From: Halapricum desulfuricans
GTDB taxonomy: Archaea > Halobacteriota > Halobacteria > Halobacteriales > Haloarculaceae
Direction: 5' to 3'
Length of the DNA: 64,000 bases
Assembly (NCBI RefSeq): GCF_017094465.1
Contig: NZ_CP064791.1
Coordinates: forward strand, 682,001 to 746,000
The position numbers were made by a program, and so were the translations under genes. Under the pieces are notes generated by a model. It was not told where the DNA came from and did no database searches. It was given only the letters and a program-made list of their open reading frames with translations. This document shows, piece after piece, positions 10,315-19,957 of the stretch. Each line of letters begins with the position of its first letter. Within the stretch, counting starts at the first letter, position 1.

Positions 10315-10743
10315 ATGGGCAAGCATATTCTGATCCCGGTCGACGGGTCCGACCAGGCCCACGAGGCGTGTGAGTTCGTCGCCGAGAATTCTCCCGACAG
10401 CGACGTGACGCTGCTGCACGTCATCAACCCGGCGGAAGCCGGCTACAGCGTCCAGGCGGGGCTTCCGACCTTCTCCGAGGAGTGGTACGAGCGACAGAAA
10501 GAGCGCGCCGAGGAGATTTTCGAGGAAGTCGAACCGGATCTGGCAGGCGGCGACGGGACGGTTACCAGAGAAACCGAGATCGGCAAGCCGACGAACACGA
10601 TCGTCGAGTTCGCCGAGGACAACGGCGTCGACCAGATCGTGATGGGCAGTCACGGTCGCTCGGGCGTCTCGCGGATCCTGCTGGGGAGTGTCGCCGAGAC
10701 CGTCGCCAGACGCTCGCCGATCCCGGTGACGATCGTCCGGTGA
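10315..10743 (+). CDS. Universal stress protein (UspA domain)
   Basis: Single-domain UspA protein of 142 aa with a Rossmann-like alpha/beta fold. It begins [13 protein letters not shown], the standard UspA N-terminus, which decides the start over an in-frame ATG 30 nt upstream. The ATP-binding signature G-x2-G-x9-G-S is present as [16 protein letters not shown] near residues 114-129, so it probably belongs to the ATP-binding class. Physiological role unknown. It is separate from pan and argS by ordinary gaps. Confidence 0.9.
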   Translation: MGKHILIPVDGSDQAHEACEFVAENSPDSDVTLLHVINPAEAGYSVQAGLPTFSEEWYERQKERAEEIFEEVEPDLAGGDGTVTRETEIGKPTNTIVEFAEDNGVDQIVMGSHGRSGVSRILLGSVAETVARRSPIPVTIVR

Positions 10744-10798
10744 CCCCCTTCGAGTCGAACCCGTCACGCTAATACCTGCCCCCGGAAAACGGGGAGAT

Positions 10799-12616
10799 AT
10801 GTTACTCTCCCTTCGCGCGGAGGTCGAGGACGCCCTCAGGGACGCCCTCGAGGCGCTCGATCTCCCGACGGACGACCTGGGTATCGAGACCCCACCCGAG
10901 GACGTGCCCGCCGTCCTGGCGTCCAGCGCCGCGTACCGACTCGCGAGTGACGCCGGCGCGCCGCCGCCGGAGATCGCCGCCGACATCGCTGCCGAGATCG
11001 AGGTCGAGGCGTACGAATACATCGACGCGGTTCGGCCGCAGGGACCGTACGTCAACGTTCTGCCGAGCGACCGGTACCTCGAAGCCGCCATCGAAGCCGG
11101 CCAGGACGAGTCGTTCGGAACCTTACCCGATCGGGAGACGAGCCTCGTCGTCGAGCACACCTCCGCGAACCCGACCGGCCCGGTCCACGTCGGCCGCGCC
11201 CGCAACCCGATCATCGGGGACGCGCTCGCGCGCGTGCTGGAGTACGCCGGCTACGACGTCGAACGCCACTACTACGTCAACGACGCCGGCCGCCAGATCG
11301 CCGTGTTCACCTGGGCCTACGAGACCTTCGACGAATCGGATCTGCCCGAACCCGAACGCGACTCACCCGAGTACGAGATGGTCCGGTACTACCGCAAGGG
11401 CAACACGTTCCTCGAAGAAGCGGACGAGAGTGCCGTCGAGGAGGCCGAGGCAGAGATTCAGGACATCCTGCAAGGGCTGGAGGACGGCGACGAACGAGCG
11501 TACGAACGCGTCTCGGAGGTCGTCGACACCGTCCTCTCGGGGATGACCGGGACGCTCGAACGGCTCCCCGCCGAGTTCGACGAGTTCGTCAAGGAGACCC
11601 GATTCATGCGCGACGGGGCGACCGACGACGTGGTCGAGCGGCTGCAGGACCTCGACGCGGCAGTCTACGAGGACGACGCCTGGCAGCTGGACTTCCCTGA
11701 CATCGGGAAGAACCTGGTCTTCCTGCGCGCGGACGACACGTCGCTGTACACGACGCGTGACCTGGCCCACCACGAGTGGAAGTTCGACAACTTCGATCGC
11801 GCTGTGACAGTGCTGGGCGAGGATCACAAACTCCAGGCCGAGCAGCTCGAGACGACACTTCGTCTCCTGGATCACGACACCGATCAGCTCGATCAGGTCT
11901 TTTACTCGTGGGTCAACCTCCCCGAGGGCGGCATGAGCACGCGCGAGGGGACCGGCGTCGACCTCGACGACCTGCTCGACGAGGCGATCGATCGCGCCCG
12001 CGAGGAGGTCGAAGACCGCCTGGACGATCGCTTGCGCGACGACGACCTCGACGAGGACGACATCGAGCGGATCGCCCACCAGGTCGGGATCGGTGCCGTC
12101 CGCTACGACATCGTCGCCAAACAACCCACGAAGGGGATCACATTCGAGTGGGACCGAGCACTGGATTTCGAAGCCCAGTCGGCCCCCTACGTCCAGTACG
12201 TCCACGCGCGCTGCTGTGGGATCATCTCGGAGGCGCGCGAGGCGGGCGTACTCGAGCGCCTCGATTCGGACGAGCGGGGAGAGACGACCCGCAAGACCGA
12301 AGTAGCCGGCCATAAGGTGGCCAACGACATAGATATCGACGCGCTCGAAACCGATGCGGCGCGCGACCTCGTCCGGGAGATTGCTCGCTTCCCGGCTGTG
12401 ATCGAGGAAGCCGCCGAGGAGCTGCGCCCGCACGTCGTCGCGACCTACACGCGGGCCCTCGCCGAGTCGTTCAACACGTTCTACCGGGAGTGCCCGGTGC
12501 TGACTGCCGAGGAGCCGGAAACGCGTGCCGCCCGGCTGGCCGTCGTCGCAGCCGCCCGGAACGCGATCGCGAACGCACTGGACGCGCTCGGGGTCGCCGC
12601 GCCCGAGTCGATGTAA
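10799..12616 (+). CDS. argS: Arginyl-tRNA synthetase
   Basis: Class Ia aminoacyl-tRNA synthetase charging tRNA-Arg; 605 aa, complete. The N-terminal Add1 (tRNA D-loop binding) domain spans about residues 1-95. The catalytic domain carries the HIGH-type signature as HVGRARN, preceded by the conserved ANPTGP, and the KMSKS region as [10 protein letters not shown]-terminal anticodon-binding DALR helical bundle ends in [10 protein letters not shown], with the typical C-terminal Met. A large acidic insert, usual in halophiles, is seen around residues 220-250. Monocistronic by spacing. Confidence 0.96.
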   Translation: MLLSLRAEVEDALRDALEALDLPTDDLGIETPPEDVPAVLASSAAYRLASDAGAPPPEIAADIAAEIEVEAYEYIDAVRPQGPYVNVLPSDRYLEAAIEAGQDESFGTLPDRETSLVVEHTSANPTGPVHVGRARNPIIGDALARVLEYAGYDVERHYYVNDAGRQIAVFTWAYETFDESDLPEPERDSPEYEMVRYYRKGNTFLEEADESAVEEAEAEIQDILQGLEDGDERAYERVSEVVDTVLSGMTGTLERLPAEFDEFVKETRFMRDGATDDVVERLQDLDAAVYEDDAWQLDFPDIGKNLVFLRADDTSLYTTRDLAHHEWKFDNFDRAVTVLGEDHKLQAEQLETTLRLLDHDTDQLDQVFYSWVNLPEGGMSTREGTGVDLDDLLDEAIDRAREEVEDRLDDRLRDDDLDEDDIERIAHQVGIGAVRYDIVAKQPTKGITFEWDRALDFEAQSAPYVQYVHARCCGIISEAREAGVLERLDSDERGETTRKTEVAGHKVANDIDIDALETDAARDLVREIARFPAVIEEAAEELRPHVVATYTRALAESFNTFYRECPVLTAEEPETRAARLAVVAAARNAIANALDALGVAAPESM

Positions 12617-12663
12617 CTGCCGATCGGATACTCAGAGTTAGAACGTCCGGGACACGCCAGCCG

Positions 12664-13479
12664 TTAGCCGCCGAACAGGCCGAGAACGCCGCCACTACTT
12701 TCGTCATCCTCGTCTTCGGTCGTTTCCTCTGACTCTGCGGAGGGGAACCATTCGGTTTCCTCCTCGACGATCGTTTCGACCGCTTCCCCCTTGAGGACGC
12801 GTTCGAGCGCGGTCGAGAGGCGACGATACGCGTGGGCGGCGTCGCTGTCGGGGTAGTTCAACACGAGCGGTTCGTCGGTCGTCGCTTCCGAGTCTTCCGG
12901 GATGACCGCGAGCAGCGGGTGATCGACTTCCCGTTCGACCTCGTCAATCTCGGATTGTTCTTCTGCTCTGGTCAAGATCGCACCGATGACCTCGCCGTCG
13001 ACTCGTCGGGCGAGCTGTGCGGTTTTGCCGGCGTCGCCGATCGCGACGCTGTCCGGCGTGGTCACGAGCAAGACGCTGTCGGCGAGCCCCAGCGGGACGG
13101 TTGCCTCGTGACTCAATCCCGCACCGGTGTCGATCAGCACGATGTCGTAGGCGTTGGCAAGCGTCTTGATGACCTTCCGGAGCTTCGCCGGGTCGGCGTC
13201 GGCGAACGCTTCGAGGCTCTGCTCGCCGGGGACGAGCGTGACGCCGCCCGGCCCTTCCGTCAGCGTGTCGCTGACAGCAGCCTGTTCGGCGAGCACTTCG
13301 TGCAGGCTGGTGTCGTGGTCGATCCCGAGCATGGCGGCGAGGTTCGCCATCCCTAGGTCCGCGTCGACGATGACCACGTCGTATCCGGCGTCCTCCATCG
13401 CGACGCCGACGTTGACGGCGGTCGTCGTCTTCCCGACACCGCCCTTGCCGCCAGCGATCGTAAAGACGTGTCCCGTCAT
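12664..13479 (-). CDS. MinD/ParA-type P-loop ATPase
   Basis: Deviant Walker A ATPase of the MinD family, 271 aa. KGGVGKTT lies at about residues 10-17, DADLGMANL follows as the A' motif, and LIDTGAGLSHE is Walker B. The acidic C-terminal tail ends in a short hydrophobic Gly/Leu/Phe segment that could be a membrane-targeting tip; that is inference. Start chosen at 13479 (MTGHVFTIAGGKGG) because a TATA-like box at 13511-13517 places transcription start near 13489, downstream of two further in-frame ATGs. Haloarchaea carry several MinD homologues involved in positioning of surface structures; this one cannot be assigned to a numbered paralogue. A second relative is at 48.2 kb. Confidence 0.85.
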   Translation of the reverse strand: MTGHVFTIAGGKGGVGKTTTAVNVGVAMEDAGYDVVIVDADLGMANLAAMLGIDHDTSLHEVLAEQAAVSDTLTEGPGGVTLVPGEQSLEAFADADPAKLRKVIKTLANAYDIVLIDTGAGLSHEATVPLGLADSVLLVTTPDSVAIGDAGKTAQLARRVDGEVIGAILTRAEEQSEIDEVEREVDHPLLAVIPEDSEATTDEPLVLNYPDSDAAHAYRRLSTALERVLKGEAVETIVEEETEWFPSAESEETTEDEDDESSGGVLGLFGG

Positions 13480-13510
13480 TTGGCCTGTTTCGATAGAGTG
13501 GGTGCCATCC

Positions 13511-13517
13511 ATATAAA
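13511..13517 (-). promoter_or_regulatory. TATA box of the MinD-like gene
   Basis: On the minus strand this reads TTTATAT. It lies 32-38 bp before the ATG at 13479, giving a short leader of roughly 10 nt. It sits inside the alternative longer reading frame, which argues against starts at 13512 and 13530. Confidence 0.5.
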
Positions 13518-13606
13518 GCCGTCCGTCCAATGTCAGCGGAGCATGACGTTTTCGGTCCGACGTCCGGTCAAAGCATACTTATCCGTCATCGGACTAGTAG
13601 CAGCCA

Positions 13607-14860
13607 ATGAGCGAACAGGAAGCCGACCAATCCGACCGGCAAAAATACGAGTTCCAGAAGGTCATCGAGGAACTCCAGGACTACCGCGGGTCGGGCACGC
13701 AACTGGTCACTATCTACGTCCCCGAGGACAAGCAGATCAGCGACGTCGTCGCCCACGTCACTCAGGAACACAGCGAAGCGAGCAACATCAAATCCAAGGA
13801 GACCCGGACGAACGTCCAGGACGCACTGAAATCTATCAAGGACCGTCTGCGGTACTTCGATACCTATCCTCCCGAAAACGGGGTCGTTCTCTTCTCCGGG
13901 GCGGTCGACGCCGGCGGCGGCCAGACCGACATGATCACTCGGGTCCTGGAGAGTCCGCCCGATCCGATCGAGTCGTTCCGCTATCACTGCGACGCGGAGT
14001 TTCTGACCGAGCCCCTGGAGAACATGCTCCTCGACAAGGGCCTGTTCGGACTGGTCGTCCTCGACCGCCGGGAGGCTAACGTCGGCTGGCTCAAGGGCAA
14101 GCGGGTCGAACCCGTCAAGTCGGCCTCCTCGCTCGTGCCGGGCAAACAGCGGAAAGGCGGCCAGTCGGCCCAACGGTTCGCCCGGCTCCGCCTGGAAGCG
14201 ATCGACAACTTCTATCAGGAGGTCGCCGAGATGGCGAACGATCTGTTCGTTCCCGATCGTCACGACATGGACGGCATTCTCGTGGGCGGCCCCTCCCCGA
14301 CCAAAGACGAGTTCCTCGACGGCGATTACCTGCATCACGAACTCCAGGACATGGTGCTGGGGAAGTTCGACGTCTCCTACACCGACGAGTCGGGGCTGTA
14401 CGATCTGGTCGATGCCGCTGACGAGGTGCTGGCCGAACACGAAATCCTCCAGGACAAGGAGGTCATGGAGCAGTTCTTCAAGGAGCTACACGACGGGGAA
14501 AAAGCGACCTACGGGTTCGACCAGACCCGACAGAACCTCAATATGGGGGCCGTCGAGCAGTTGCTCATCAGCGAGGACCTCCGAAAGGACGTGCTCACGT
14601 ACGAGTGCCCCAACGGTCACACAGACTACGAACTGATCGATACCAGTGATACCACTGACTCACACGCCTGCTCGACCTGTGGTGAGACTATCTCCGCCGA
14701 GGCGGCCGAACGCGAGGACGCCATCGACCATCTGATGTCGCTGGCCGACCAGCGCGGCACCGAGACTGTCTTCATCTCGACGGACTTCGAGAAGGGCGAA
14801 CAGCTGCTGACCGCGTTCGGCGGCGTCGCCGGTATCCTCCGCTACTCGACTGGCGTGTAA
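13607..14860 (+). CDS. prf1: Peptide chain release factor aRF1
   Basis: Archaeal class-1 release factor that recognises all three stop codons and triggers peptidyl-tRNA hydrolysis. It is 417 aa, the normal length. Domain 1 carries the NIKS stop-codon recognition motif at residues 60-63. Domain 2 carries GGQ at 184-186. The C-terminal eL30-like domain includes a zinc-finger-like pair (YECPNGH and CSTCG, about residues 330-357). It has its own upstream region, divergent from the MinD-like gene. A GC-rich hairpin follows the stop. Confidence 0.96.
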   Translation: MSEQEADQSDRQKYEFQKVIEELQDYRGSGTQLVTIYVPEDKQISDVVAHVTQEHSEASNIKSKETRTNVQDALKSIKDRLRYFDTYPPENGVVLFSGAVDAGGGQTDMITRVLESPPDPIESFRYHCDAEFLTEPLENMLLDKGLFGLVVLDRREANVGWLKGKRVEPVKSASSLVPGKQRKGGQSAQRFARLRLEAIDNFYQEVAEMANDLFVPDRHDMDGILVGGPSPTKDEFLDGDYLHHELQDMVLGKFDVSYTDESGLYDLVDAADEVLAEHEILQDKEVMEQFFKELHDGEKATYGFDQTRQNLNMGAVEQLLISEDLRKDVLTYECPNGHTDYELIDTSDTTDSHACSTCGETISAEAAEREDAIDHLMSLADQRGTETVFISTDFEKGEQLLTAFGGVAGILRYSTGV

Positions 14861-14870
14861 TCCCGGAGGT

Positions 14871-14890
14871 GCGTGCCCGTTCCGGCACGC
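14871..14890 (+). terminator. Possible terminator hairpin after aRF1
   Basis: GCGTGCC and GGCACGC form a perfect 7-bp stem with a 6-nt loop, 10 nt after the aRF1 stop codon. No T-run follows, so efficient termination is uncertain. The remaining gap to 15070 shows nothing else I can identify. Confidence 0.35.
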
Positions 14891-15070
14891 GTCCGCCACG
14901 AGCGCGTTCGATCAGGGATCTCCATCGTTGCCATGTCACCGATGGGGCGTCCGTGGCGGATCGATCGGGTGGGTCGAACACCCACTACACTGTTTTCGAC
15001 TCGCGTGGAAAGTACTCCATCCCCAATATAATCGGTATCTGTCCGCCGGATCGGTCGTCCGCCGGCGCCG

Positions 15071-15460
15071 TCACAACAATTGCTCGAGCTGCCGGCGTCG
15101 CCCGTTCAGGTCGACGTGACTGTCGACAGTCGGGTCGGACGCGAGCCGATCGACGACGAGCATCGGGTCGGTCCCCGCGCGCTCGACAGCTTCGAACAGC
15201 GTCCCGATCTCCGAACGGTAGAGTGCGAACCGATCGAGCAACCCGACTGCCAGCGCCATCGGGACGGCCGCATCGGAGTTCGACGGGAACGCGTCACTGA
15301 TCCGCTGTAGATCGGGATCTGTCGTCGGATCGCCCGCGGGATGGAGCGCCAGACAGTGGGTGCAGATGCCGACTCCGGATTCGTCGCCGGGCAACAGCTC
15401 CTGGAACTGCACGGGGACTTCGAACTCGACGACCGGCGAGCCGCATTCGGGACAGTCCAT
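15071..15460 (-). CDS. Small zinc-binding protein (DUF6276-like)
   Basis: A 129-aa protein with an N-terminal zinc ribbon: CPECG at residues 3-7 and CTHC near 36-39. An alpha-helical, acidic C-terminal domain follows and ends in RRRQLEQLL. Start taken at 15460 (MDCPECGSP) because the first Cys pair normally follows the start directly. Longer readings upstream are basic and unlike halophile protein. I recall haloarchaeal relatives under DUF6276 but cannot confirm. Function unknown; nucleic-acid or protein binding is suggested only by the zinc ribbon. Confidence 0.7.
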   Translation of the reverse strand: MDCPECGSPVVEFEVPVQFQELLPGDESGVGICTHCLALHPAGDPTTDPDLQRISDAFPSNSDAAVPMALAVGLLDRFALYRSEIGTLFEAVERAGTDPMLVVDRLASDPTVDSHVDLNGRRRQLEQLL

Positions 15461-15615
15461 ACGGGTTGCTGGCGACGGGCGTATTTCAATCTCGGGACGA
15501 CAGCATACTGGATAAAAGATTATCCAATAACGGCGTGTAGATCGACACATTGCTGGGAGGGATCCGGACGATTCCGGTGTGGCGGTGGTCGCCTTTGCTC
15601 CCAGCAGTGATTCCC

Positions 15616-16143
15616 ATGAAACTGGACGACAAACGCATCGCCATGTTGGTCGGCCCCGGATACGAGGACCTGGAGTTCTGGGCCGTCTACATGCGCATGC
15701 AAGAGGAGGGCGCACAGGTCGACGTTGTCGGGATGGAGGCCGACGTCGAGTACACGAGCAAGAGCGGCGGACTGACCGCCGAGACCGAACTCGCGGCCGA
15801 AGATGTCGATCCGGACGAGGTAGATGCGGTCCTCGTTCCGGGCGGCTGGACGCCCGACAAGATACGGCGCGACGAGTCCGTGCTCGAGCTCGTCCGCGAG
15901 GTCTACGAGGACCACAAGGTCGTCGGGCTGATCTGTCACGCCGGGCTGGTCGGCATCTCGGCGGGCATCGTCGAGGGCTCGGATGCGACGGGCTCGCGCG
16001 GGATCAAAGACGACCTCGAAAACGCCGGCGCGAACTGGGTCGACGAACCGGCGTTCAGAGACGGCAATCTCGTCTGGGGGCGCGTCGTCGCCGATATCCC
16101 TGACTACTGTCGTGTCTTGGTCGACGCGCTCGAAAAGCAGTGA
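15616..16143 (+). CDS. DJ-1/PfpI family protein
   Basis: A 175-aa class I glutamine amidotransferase-like fold of the PfpI/DJ-1 group. The start MKLDDKRIAMLV at 15616 is the normal N-terminus; an in-frame ATG 66 nt upstream adds residues unlike the family. Conserved Glu17 (GYEDLE) and the nucleophile Cys107 with His108 (LICHAG) are present, so the catalytic elbow is intact. Members act as glyoxalase/deglycase-like or chaperone proteins, or intracellular proteases. The substrate here is not determinable. It converges on atpD with only 5 bp between the genes. Confidence 0.88.
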   Translation: MKLDDKRIAMLVGPGYEDLEFWAVYMRMQEEGAQVDVVGMEADVEYTSKSGGLTAETELAAEDVDPDEVDAVLVPGGWTPDKIRRDESVLELVREVYEDHKVVGLICHAGLVGISAGIVEGSDATGSRGIKDDLENAGANWVDEPAFRDGNLVWGRVVADIPDYCRVLVDALEKQ

Positions 16144-16148
16144 CCGGA

Positions 16149-16820
16149 TCAGTCCTCGGACTCGGCTGATTCGGCCTCGCGTTCGGCCCGTTCCTGGGCT
16201 TCCTTTTTGTCCTTGATCTTTTTCATCCGGAAGATCTCCTCGCGCTCCTGTTCTTCGAGCTTCTGCTCGATGTACTCCTTGTTCTCGTTGAGCTCGGGCA
16301 ACAGCTTGAACTCCAGCGCGTTGACCCGGCGTTTCGTCGTCTCGATCTCGTCGAGCAGTTCCTTCATCGCGGTCTCGACCTCCGCTGCGAGGATGATCTG
16401 TTCGAGCAGTTCCTCGTAGGCCTCCGCGGCGGCGTCGATCCGGCCCGACGTGCCGAGCACGCCGTAGCCGCGCTGATCGAGGCTCTTGCGGACGCTCGTC
16501 GACTCGATCTGCGGGACGACAACGCCCATGATGTTCTTCGACTGGGTCGTGATCTCGGGGTGCTCTTTCAGCGCGGCGGCGGCCCCGCGAACCGCGACGT
16601 CGCCGTCCATCGCCCGCGCCATGTCCAGCCGCTGTTGGGCCGTATCGTAGGTGTCCTCCAGATCCGACCGGACGTCCTGTGCCTGATCCAGGATGTCCAT
16701 GAACTCCATGATGAGGCCGTCGCGCTTCTTTTCGAGGGTGTCGTGGCCCCGCTCGGAGAGCTCGATCCGGTCCTCGATCGCCATGAGGTTCTTCCGGGTT
16801 GGTTTGACGTCGGTGGCCAT
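16149..16820 (-). CDS. atpD: A-type ATP synthase subunit D
   Basis: Central-stalk (rotor) subunit D of the archaeal A1Ao ATP synthase; 223 aa. It is almost entirely two long helices (about residues 5-75 and 115-200) forming the coiled-coil shaft, with the conserved start [11 protein letters not shown] and a Lys/Glu-rich C-terminal tail. The gene stands apart from other atp genes: its neighbours are a PfpI-like gene and a PP-loop gene, and no subunit A, B or C gene is in the window. Cotranscription with the rest of the complex is therefore not visible here. Confidence 0.94.
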   Translation of the reverse strand: MATDVKPTRKNLMAIEDRIELSERGHDTLEKKRDGLIMEFMDILDQAQDVRSDLEDTYDTAQQRLDMARAMDGDVAVRGAAAALKEHPEITTQSKNIMGVVVPQIESTSVRKSLDQRGYGVLGTSGRIDAAAEAYEELLEQIILAAEVETAMKELLDEIETTKRRVNALEFKLLPELNENKEYIEQKLEEQEREEIFRMKKIKDKKEAQERAEREAESAESED

Positions 16821-16932
16821 TTGCGCGCTAGTTCCGGCTACGGTGACTTACACCTTTTCACTTCTCCGACCCGTTCGAACCGCGGTCGCTCCGTAGTCAC
16901 AGGTGGCCGTTTCGTGACCGCCAAGCGGCCGT

Positions 16933-17523
16933 TCACCGCCGGCCGCGCACTCGCGTCTGTGTATGCTCGGGAAAACACTCGCTGACGGCCTCCTGGCCGT
17001 GCTCCTCGGCGATGACTGCCCGAATCTCCGTCTCGTAGTCGCCTTTCGGCACTTGCTCGCTCGGGCCGGCCTCCACGTCGAGGCGGGTCTCGACCAGCCG
17101 GTCGACGGCCCCGCGACCGAACCCTGTCAGCGGCGAGAGGTAGTCGATCCCGTGGCGATCTTCGAGGCTCTGGGCGAACGACCGGGGGATCGTCGGGACG
17201 CGATCGTCCCGGCGCGTCCCGTCGGCGACGGCGTCGTACTCCAACTGGGCGACTTCTTCGAGCGCGTGCTCGTGGATCGCCTGAATCCCGTTTCGCGGGA
17301 ACCCGTCGGCGACGATCCGTTCGGCCGCCTCGCGCACGACGGACTCCTCGAGTTCGACCCGCTCGAAGGGGAAGTCGATGGTTTCGGCCGCCTCCCGTGC
17401 GTGGGCCGCGCTGTCGGCGACGCCGGCGGTCGCACAGACCAGCGTCACCTCGTAGAACGGTTCGAGGAGCAGCGCCGCAAGCGACGAGTCCTTGCCACCG
17501 CTAAAACAGACGGCTGCGTTCAT
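16933..17523 (-). CDS. PP-loop ATP pyrophosphatase-like protein
   Basis: A 196-aa protein with the N-type ATP pyrophosphatase P-loop SGGKDSSLAA at residues 8-17 immediately after the start. It resembles the adenine-nucleotide alpha-hydrolase fold of diphthamide ligases and tRNA thiolases, but is short and lacks an obvious tRNA-binding domain. PDCD5 precedes it directly: the PDCD5 stop at 17524-17526 abuts this ATG, so the two are almost certainly cotranscribed. Haloarchaeal relatives carry a DUF number that I do not recall with certainty. Substrate unknown; RNA or protein modification is the general expectation. Confidence 0.72.
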   Translation of the reverse strand: MNAAVCFSGGKDSSLAALLLEPFYEVTLVCATAGVADSAAHAREAAETIDFPFERVELEESVVREAAERIVADGFPRNGIQAIHEHALEEVAQLEYDAVADGTRRDDRVPTIPRSFAQSLEDRHGIDYLSPLTGFGRGAVDRLVETRLDVEAGPSEQVPKGDYETEIRAVIAEEHGQEAVSECFPEHTQTRVRGRR

Positions 17524-17883
17524 CTACCGGTGGCGGATGTTGAAGCTCTTCGAGTCGGGGGTGAGTTCCTTCAGCAGATCCCGCATCTGGTCCTCGTCGA
17601 TCTGCTCGCCGCCCAGTCGCCCGCTCTGTGCCAGCGCGACGACCTGCTGTTCGACTTGCTCGGCGATCTCCGGTTTGGACATCTTGACCGTGTTCAGTCG
17701 CTTTCGCGCCCCGTCGGTGAGATGCTGGCGGAGCAGGGCCTTGCGCTGGGCCTCGGCTTGCTCTTTGGCTGCCTGTCTGCCCTCACTCTGGCCGCCACTA
17801 CCGCCTTCGGCCTGGTCGCGCATCTGTTCCATCTTCTTCTGGCGAAGCTCTTCGAGTTCGTCGTCGCTTGGCTCTCCGCTCAT
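17524..17883 (-). CDS. PDCD5-related DNA-binding protein
   Basis: A 119-aa archaeal homologue of eukaryotic PDCD5 (TFAR19). It starts with a charged, Gln/Gly-rich N-terminal helix and ends with the conserved triple-helix core, [20 protein letters not shown] then [21 protein letters not shown]5 family members bind DNA and, in eukaryotes, interact with chaperonin; the archaeal function is not settled. It is the first gene of a two-gene unit with the PP-loop protein. Upstream lies a 334-bp palindrome-rich gap rather than the ribosomal gene often seen here in other haloarchaea (recollection, not checked). Confidence 0.88.
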   Translation of the reverse strand: MSGEPSDDELEELRQKKMEQMRDQAEGGSGGQSEGRQAAKEQAEAQRKALLRQHLTDGARKRLNTVKMSKPEIAEQVEQQVVALAQSGRLGGEQIDEDQMRDLLKELTPDSKSFNIRHR

Positions 17884-18217
17884 TGTATCTGTACGTACGA
17901 CTTCAGCCCCCGAAAGGCTTTCTCCTGAAAGCCCTCGGCGGGTGCTGGCGCACCCGCCTCGCCCTTTTCATGTCCGCCAGGACCGCCGTGCGGTGCCGCG
18001 CCGATCGGCGCGGCATCCGCCTGGGTTACGCCGACGCTTTTCGCAGTCGCGGCCGCCGTGGCCGCGACGAACCGCACCGTGGCCGCACCGCTTCCGCGGC
18101 CGCGCCCCGTCCCTCCCCAGGCGCGCGGCTGAAACCGCGCGCTGGCATCCTGGCGGCGGTTGACCGGAACCGCGCGTCGGCATCCTGACCGTACCGCGAT
18201 GGCACGTCCGAGTTGTG
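17884..18217. repeat. 334-bp intergenic gap packed with six or more perfect palindromes
   Basis: No credible gene. Perfect inverted repeats follow one another: 17916-17933 (7-bp arms, loop TCCT), 17938-17957 (8-bp arms, loop TGGC), 17982-17994 (5-bp arms, loop CGT), 17995-18014 (20-bp perfect palindrome), 18047-18067 (8-bp arms, 5-nt loop), 18121-18142 (8-bp arms, loop CTGAAA) and 18156-18173 (6-bp arms, 6-nt loop). GGCATCCTG occurs twice (18143-18151 and 18179-18187). All arms have different sequences. It could be a structured RNA, a terminator array for the convergent gltX and PDCD5 transcripts, or decayed palindromic elements. A 65-residue open frame on the minus strand is Ala/Gly-rich and probably chance. 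Confidence 0.7.
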
Positions 18218-19957
18218 TCAGGGATGAGCGAAGTACGTCACCAGTTCGTCGTCCGCTGCCGGGAGCGTATCGACCCTGATGAACCCGATCCGCACGAACT
18301 GCAGCATGTCGTCGGGCTCGTAGTCCGCGAGGCCGGGCTCGGCGTAGCCCGTCACGTCGCCGTCCATCGTCCGCATGCGCGTCGGAACCGCACCCTCGGC
18401 CGGCACCCAGTGGACGACCTCGACGTCACCGTCTCGGACGACCTCAATATCGTCGTCGGTGTACTCGAAGGTCCCTCCGGTGTGTCGCACGCAGCCGTAG
18501 CCTTTCAGCCAGATCCGATCGCCCTCGGCCGGCACGTCCTCGGCTTCGACCAGCACAGCGTCTTCGACGGGGATCTCTCGACGGCCCCGCTCCTCGTTGG
18601 GGTGGACCGGCGGCGTAGCGGCGTCAGGCCCGTCGACGATCGGCTTCTCGACGGCTGGCCCGACCGCGTCGTCGCCAGCGTGGGCATCCCGGACGAAGAA
18701 GGCCCGGTCGGCCCCGTCGTCGATCAACTCGCGGTTGTTCGCGTAGACCGCCGACATCGACAGATCGACGTTGCTGGTGGAGGTGCCGAGTTCGACCATC
18801 GCGTCGACGATCGCCTCGCCCCTGATCCCGCGGCGCCTGAGACTTTTGAGGGTGGGTGCCCGGGGGTCGTCCCAGCCGTCGAGATCGCCGGAGTCGATCT
18901 TCTCCTTGATCGTCGAGGTGCTCATCGCGACGTCGTAGGCCTCGACCTGGACGTGCCCCCAGTGGATCACCTCGGGATAGTCCCAGCCGAAGTACTCATA
19001 GACGAACTGCTGGCGCTTGGCCGAGTCCTGCAGGTCGATCCCGCGGATGATGTGCGTGACGCCCGTGAGGTGGTCGTCGATCCCGCTCTGGAAGTCCAGC
19101 ATGGGCCAGCAGCGGTACTCGCTGGCTGCCTCGCGCGGGTGCGGGGTATCGATCATCCGGAAGGCCACCCAGTCGCGCAGTGCGGGGTTCTTGTGCTCGA
19201 TGTCGGTTTTCACCCGCAGGACCATCTCGCCGGAGTCGTACTCGCCGTCGATCATCGCCTCGAACTCCTCGCGGGTCTGCTCGGGATCCTTCTCGCGGTG
19301 TGGACAGGCTTTACCGTTGTTCTTGCGCTCGGAGAACTCCTCCTGGGGACACGTGCAGGTGTAGGCACCGCCCTGATCGATCAGTTCTCGAGCGTGGTCG
19401 TAATAGGTCTCCAGCCGATCGCTGGCCCGCAGAACTTCGTCGGGCTCGAAACCCAGGTATTCGATGTCGTCGAGGATCGCGTCGTAGGCATCCAGATCCG
19501 GCCGCTTGGTCTCGGGGTCGGTGTCGTCGAACCGAACGATGAAGGATCCGTCGTAGCGCTCCTTGTAGGTGCCGATGACGGCGGGCATCCGGGCGTGGCC
19601 GAGGTGCCAGGGGCCGTTGGGGTTCGGGGCGGCGCGCATCCGGACCTCGTCGGCGTTCGGCAGATCGGGCAGCGCGTGCTCGTCGCCCTCGTCCTCGCGT
19701 TCGAGTTCCTCGAGGCGTTCGGGCGCGAGTTCCCCGAGCCGTTCGCGCTTCTGGGCTGGGTCCATGTCGTTGACTCGCTGGACCACGGGGGCGACGACGC
19801 CGGCAATCTCGTCGCCGTACTCGCGGAACGCGGGGTTTTCGCCCATCAGCGGTCCCATGATCGCCCCGACCTGTGCGTCGCTATCGTGCTTCAAGGCGTT
19901 GAACAGCGCGTCGACCTCGGCGGCTTCCTCGACGCGCTCGCGAATGTCCTCGTCCAT
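18218..19957 (-). CDS. gltX: Glutamyl-tRNA synthetase (archaeal type)
   Basis: Class Ib synthetase, non-discriminating in most archaea, that charges tRNA-Glu and tRNA-Gln with glutamate; 579 aa. An N-terminal helical extension (about 1-95) precedes the catalytic domain with the HIGH-type signature PWHLGHARM. The zinc-site region has C-x-C and C-x2-H near residues 200-220, and the KMSKS-like loop reads AMSTSTIK. The C-terminal beta-barrel anticodon domain is archaeal/eukaryotic GlnRS-like. Start MDEDIRERVEE at 19957; the longer frame upstream is basic and overlaps the divergent NUDIX promoter. It pairs functionally with tRNA-Glu at 37.3 kb. Confidence 0.95.
   Translation of the reverse strand: MDEDIRERVEEAAEVDALFNALKHDSDAQVGAIMGPLMGENPAFREYGDEIAGVVAPVVQRVNDMDPAQKRERLGELAPERLEELEREDEGDEHALPDLPNADEVRMRAAPNPNGPWHLGHARMPAVIGTYKERYDGSFIVRFDDTDPETKRPDLDAYDAILDDIEYLGFEPDEVLRASDRLETYYDHARELIDQGGAYTCTCPQEEFSERKNNGKACPHREKDPEQTREEFEAMIDGEYDSGEMVLRVKTDIEHKNPALRDWVAFRMIDTPHPREAASEYRCWPMLDFQSGIDDHLTGVTHIIRGIDLQDSAKRQQFVYEYFGWDYPEVIHWGHVQVEAYDVAMSTSTIKEKIDSGDLDGWDDPRAPTLKSLRRRGIRGEAIVDAMVELGTSTSNVDLSMSAVYANNRELIDDGADRAFFVRDAHAGDDAVGPAVEKPIVDGPDAATPPVHPNEERGRREIPVEDAVLVEAEDVPAEGDRIWLKGYGCVRHTGGTFEYTDDDIEVVRDGDVEVVHWVPAEGAVPTRMRTMDGDVTGYAEPGLADYEPDDMLQFVRIGFIRVDTLPAADDELVTYFAHP

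Noticed and set aside
17884-18217. RNase P RNA or SRP RNA in the palindrome-rich gap
   Set aside because: I looked for the conserved 5' and 3' RNase P elements and the SRP Alu/GNAR motifs on both strands and found none.
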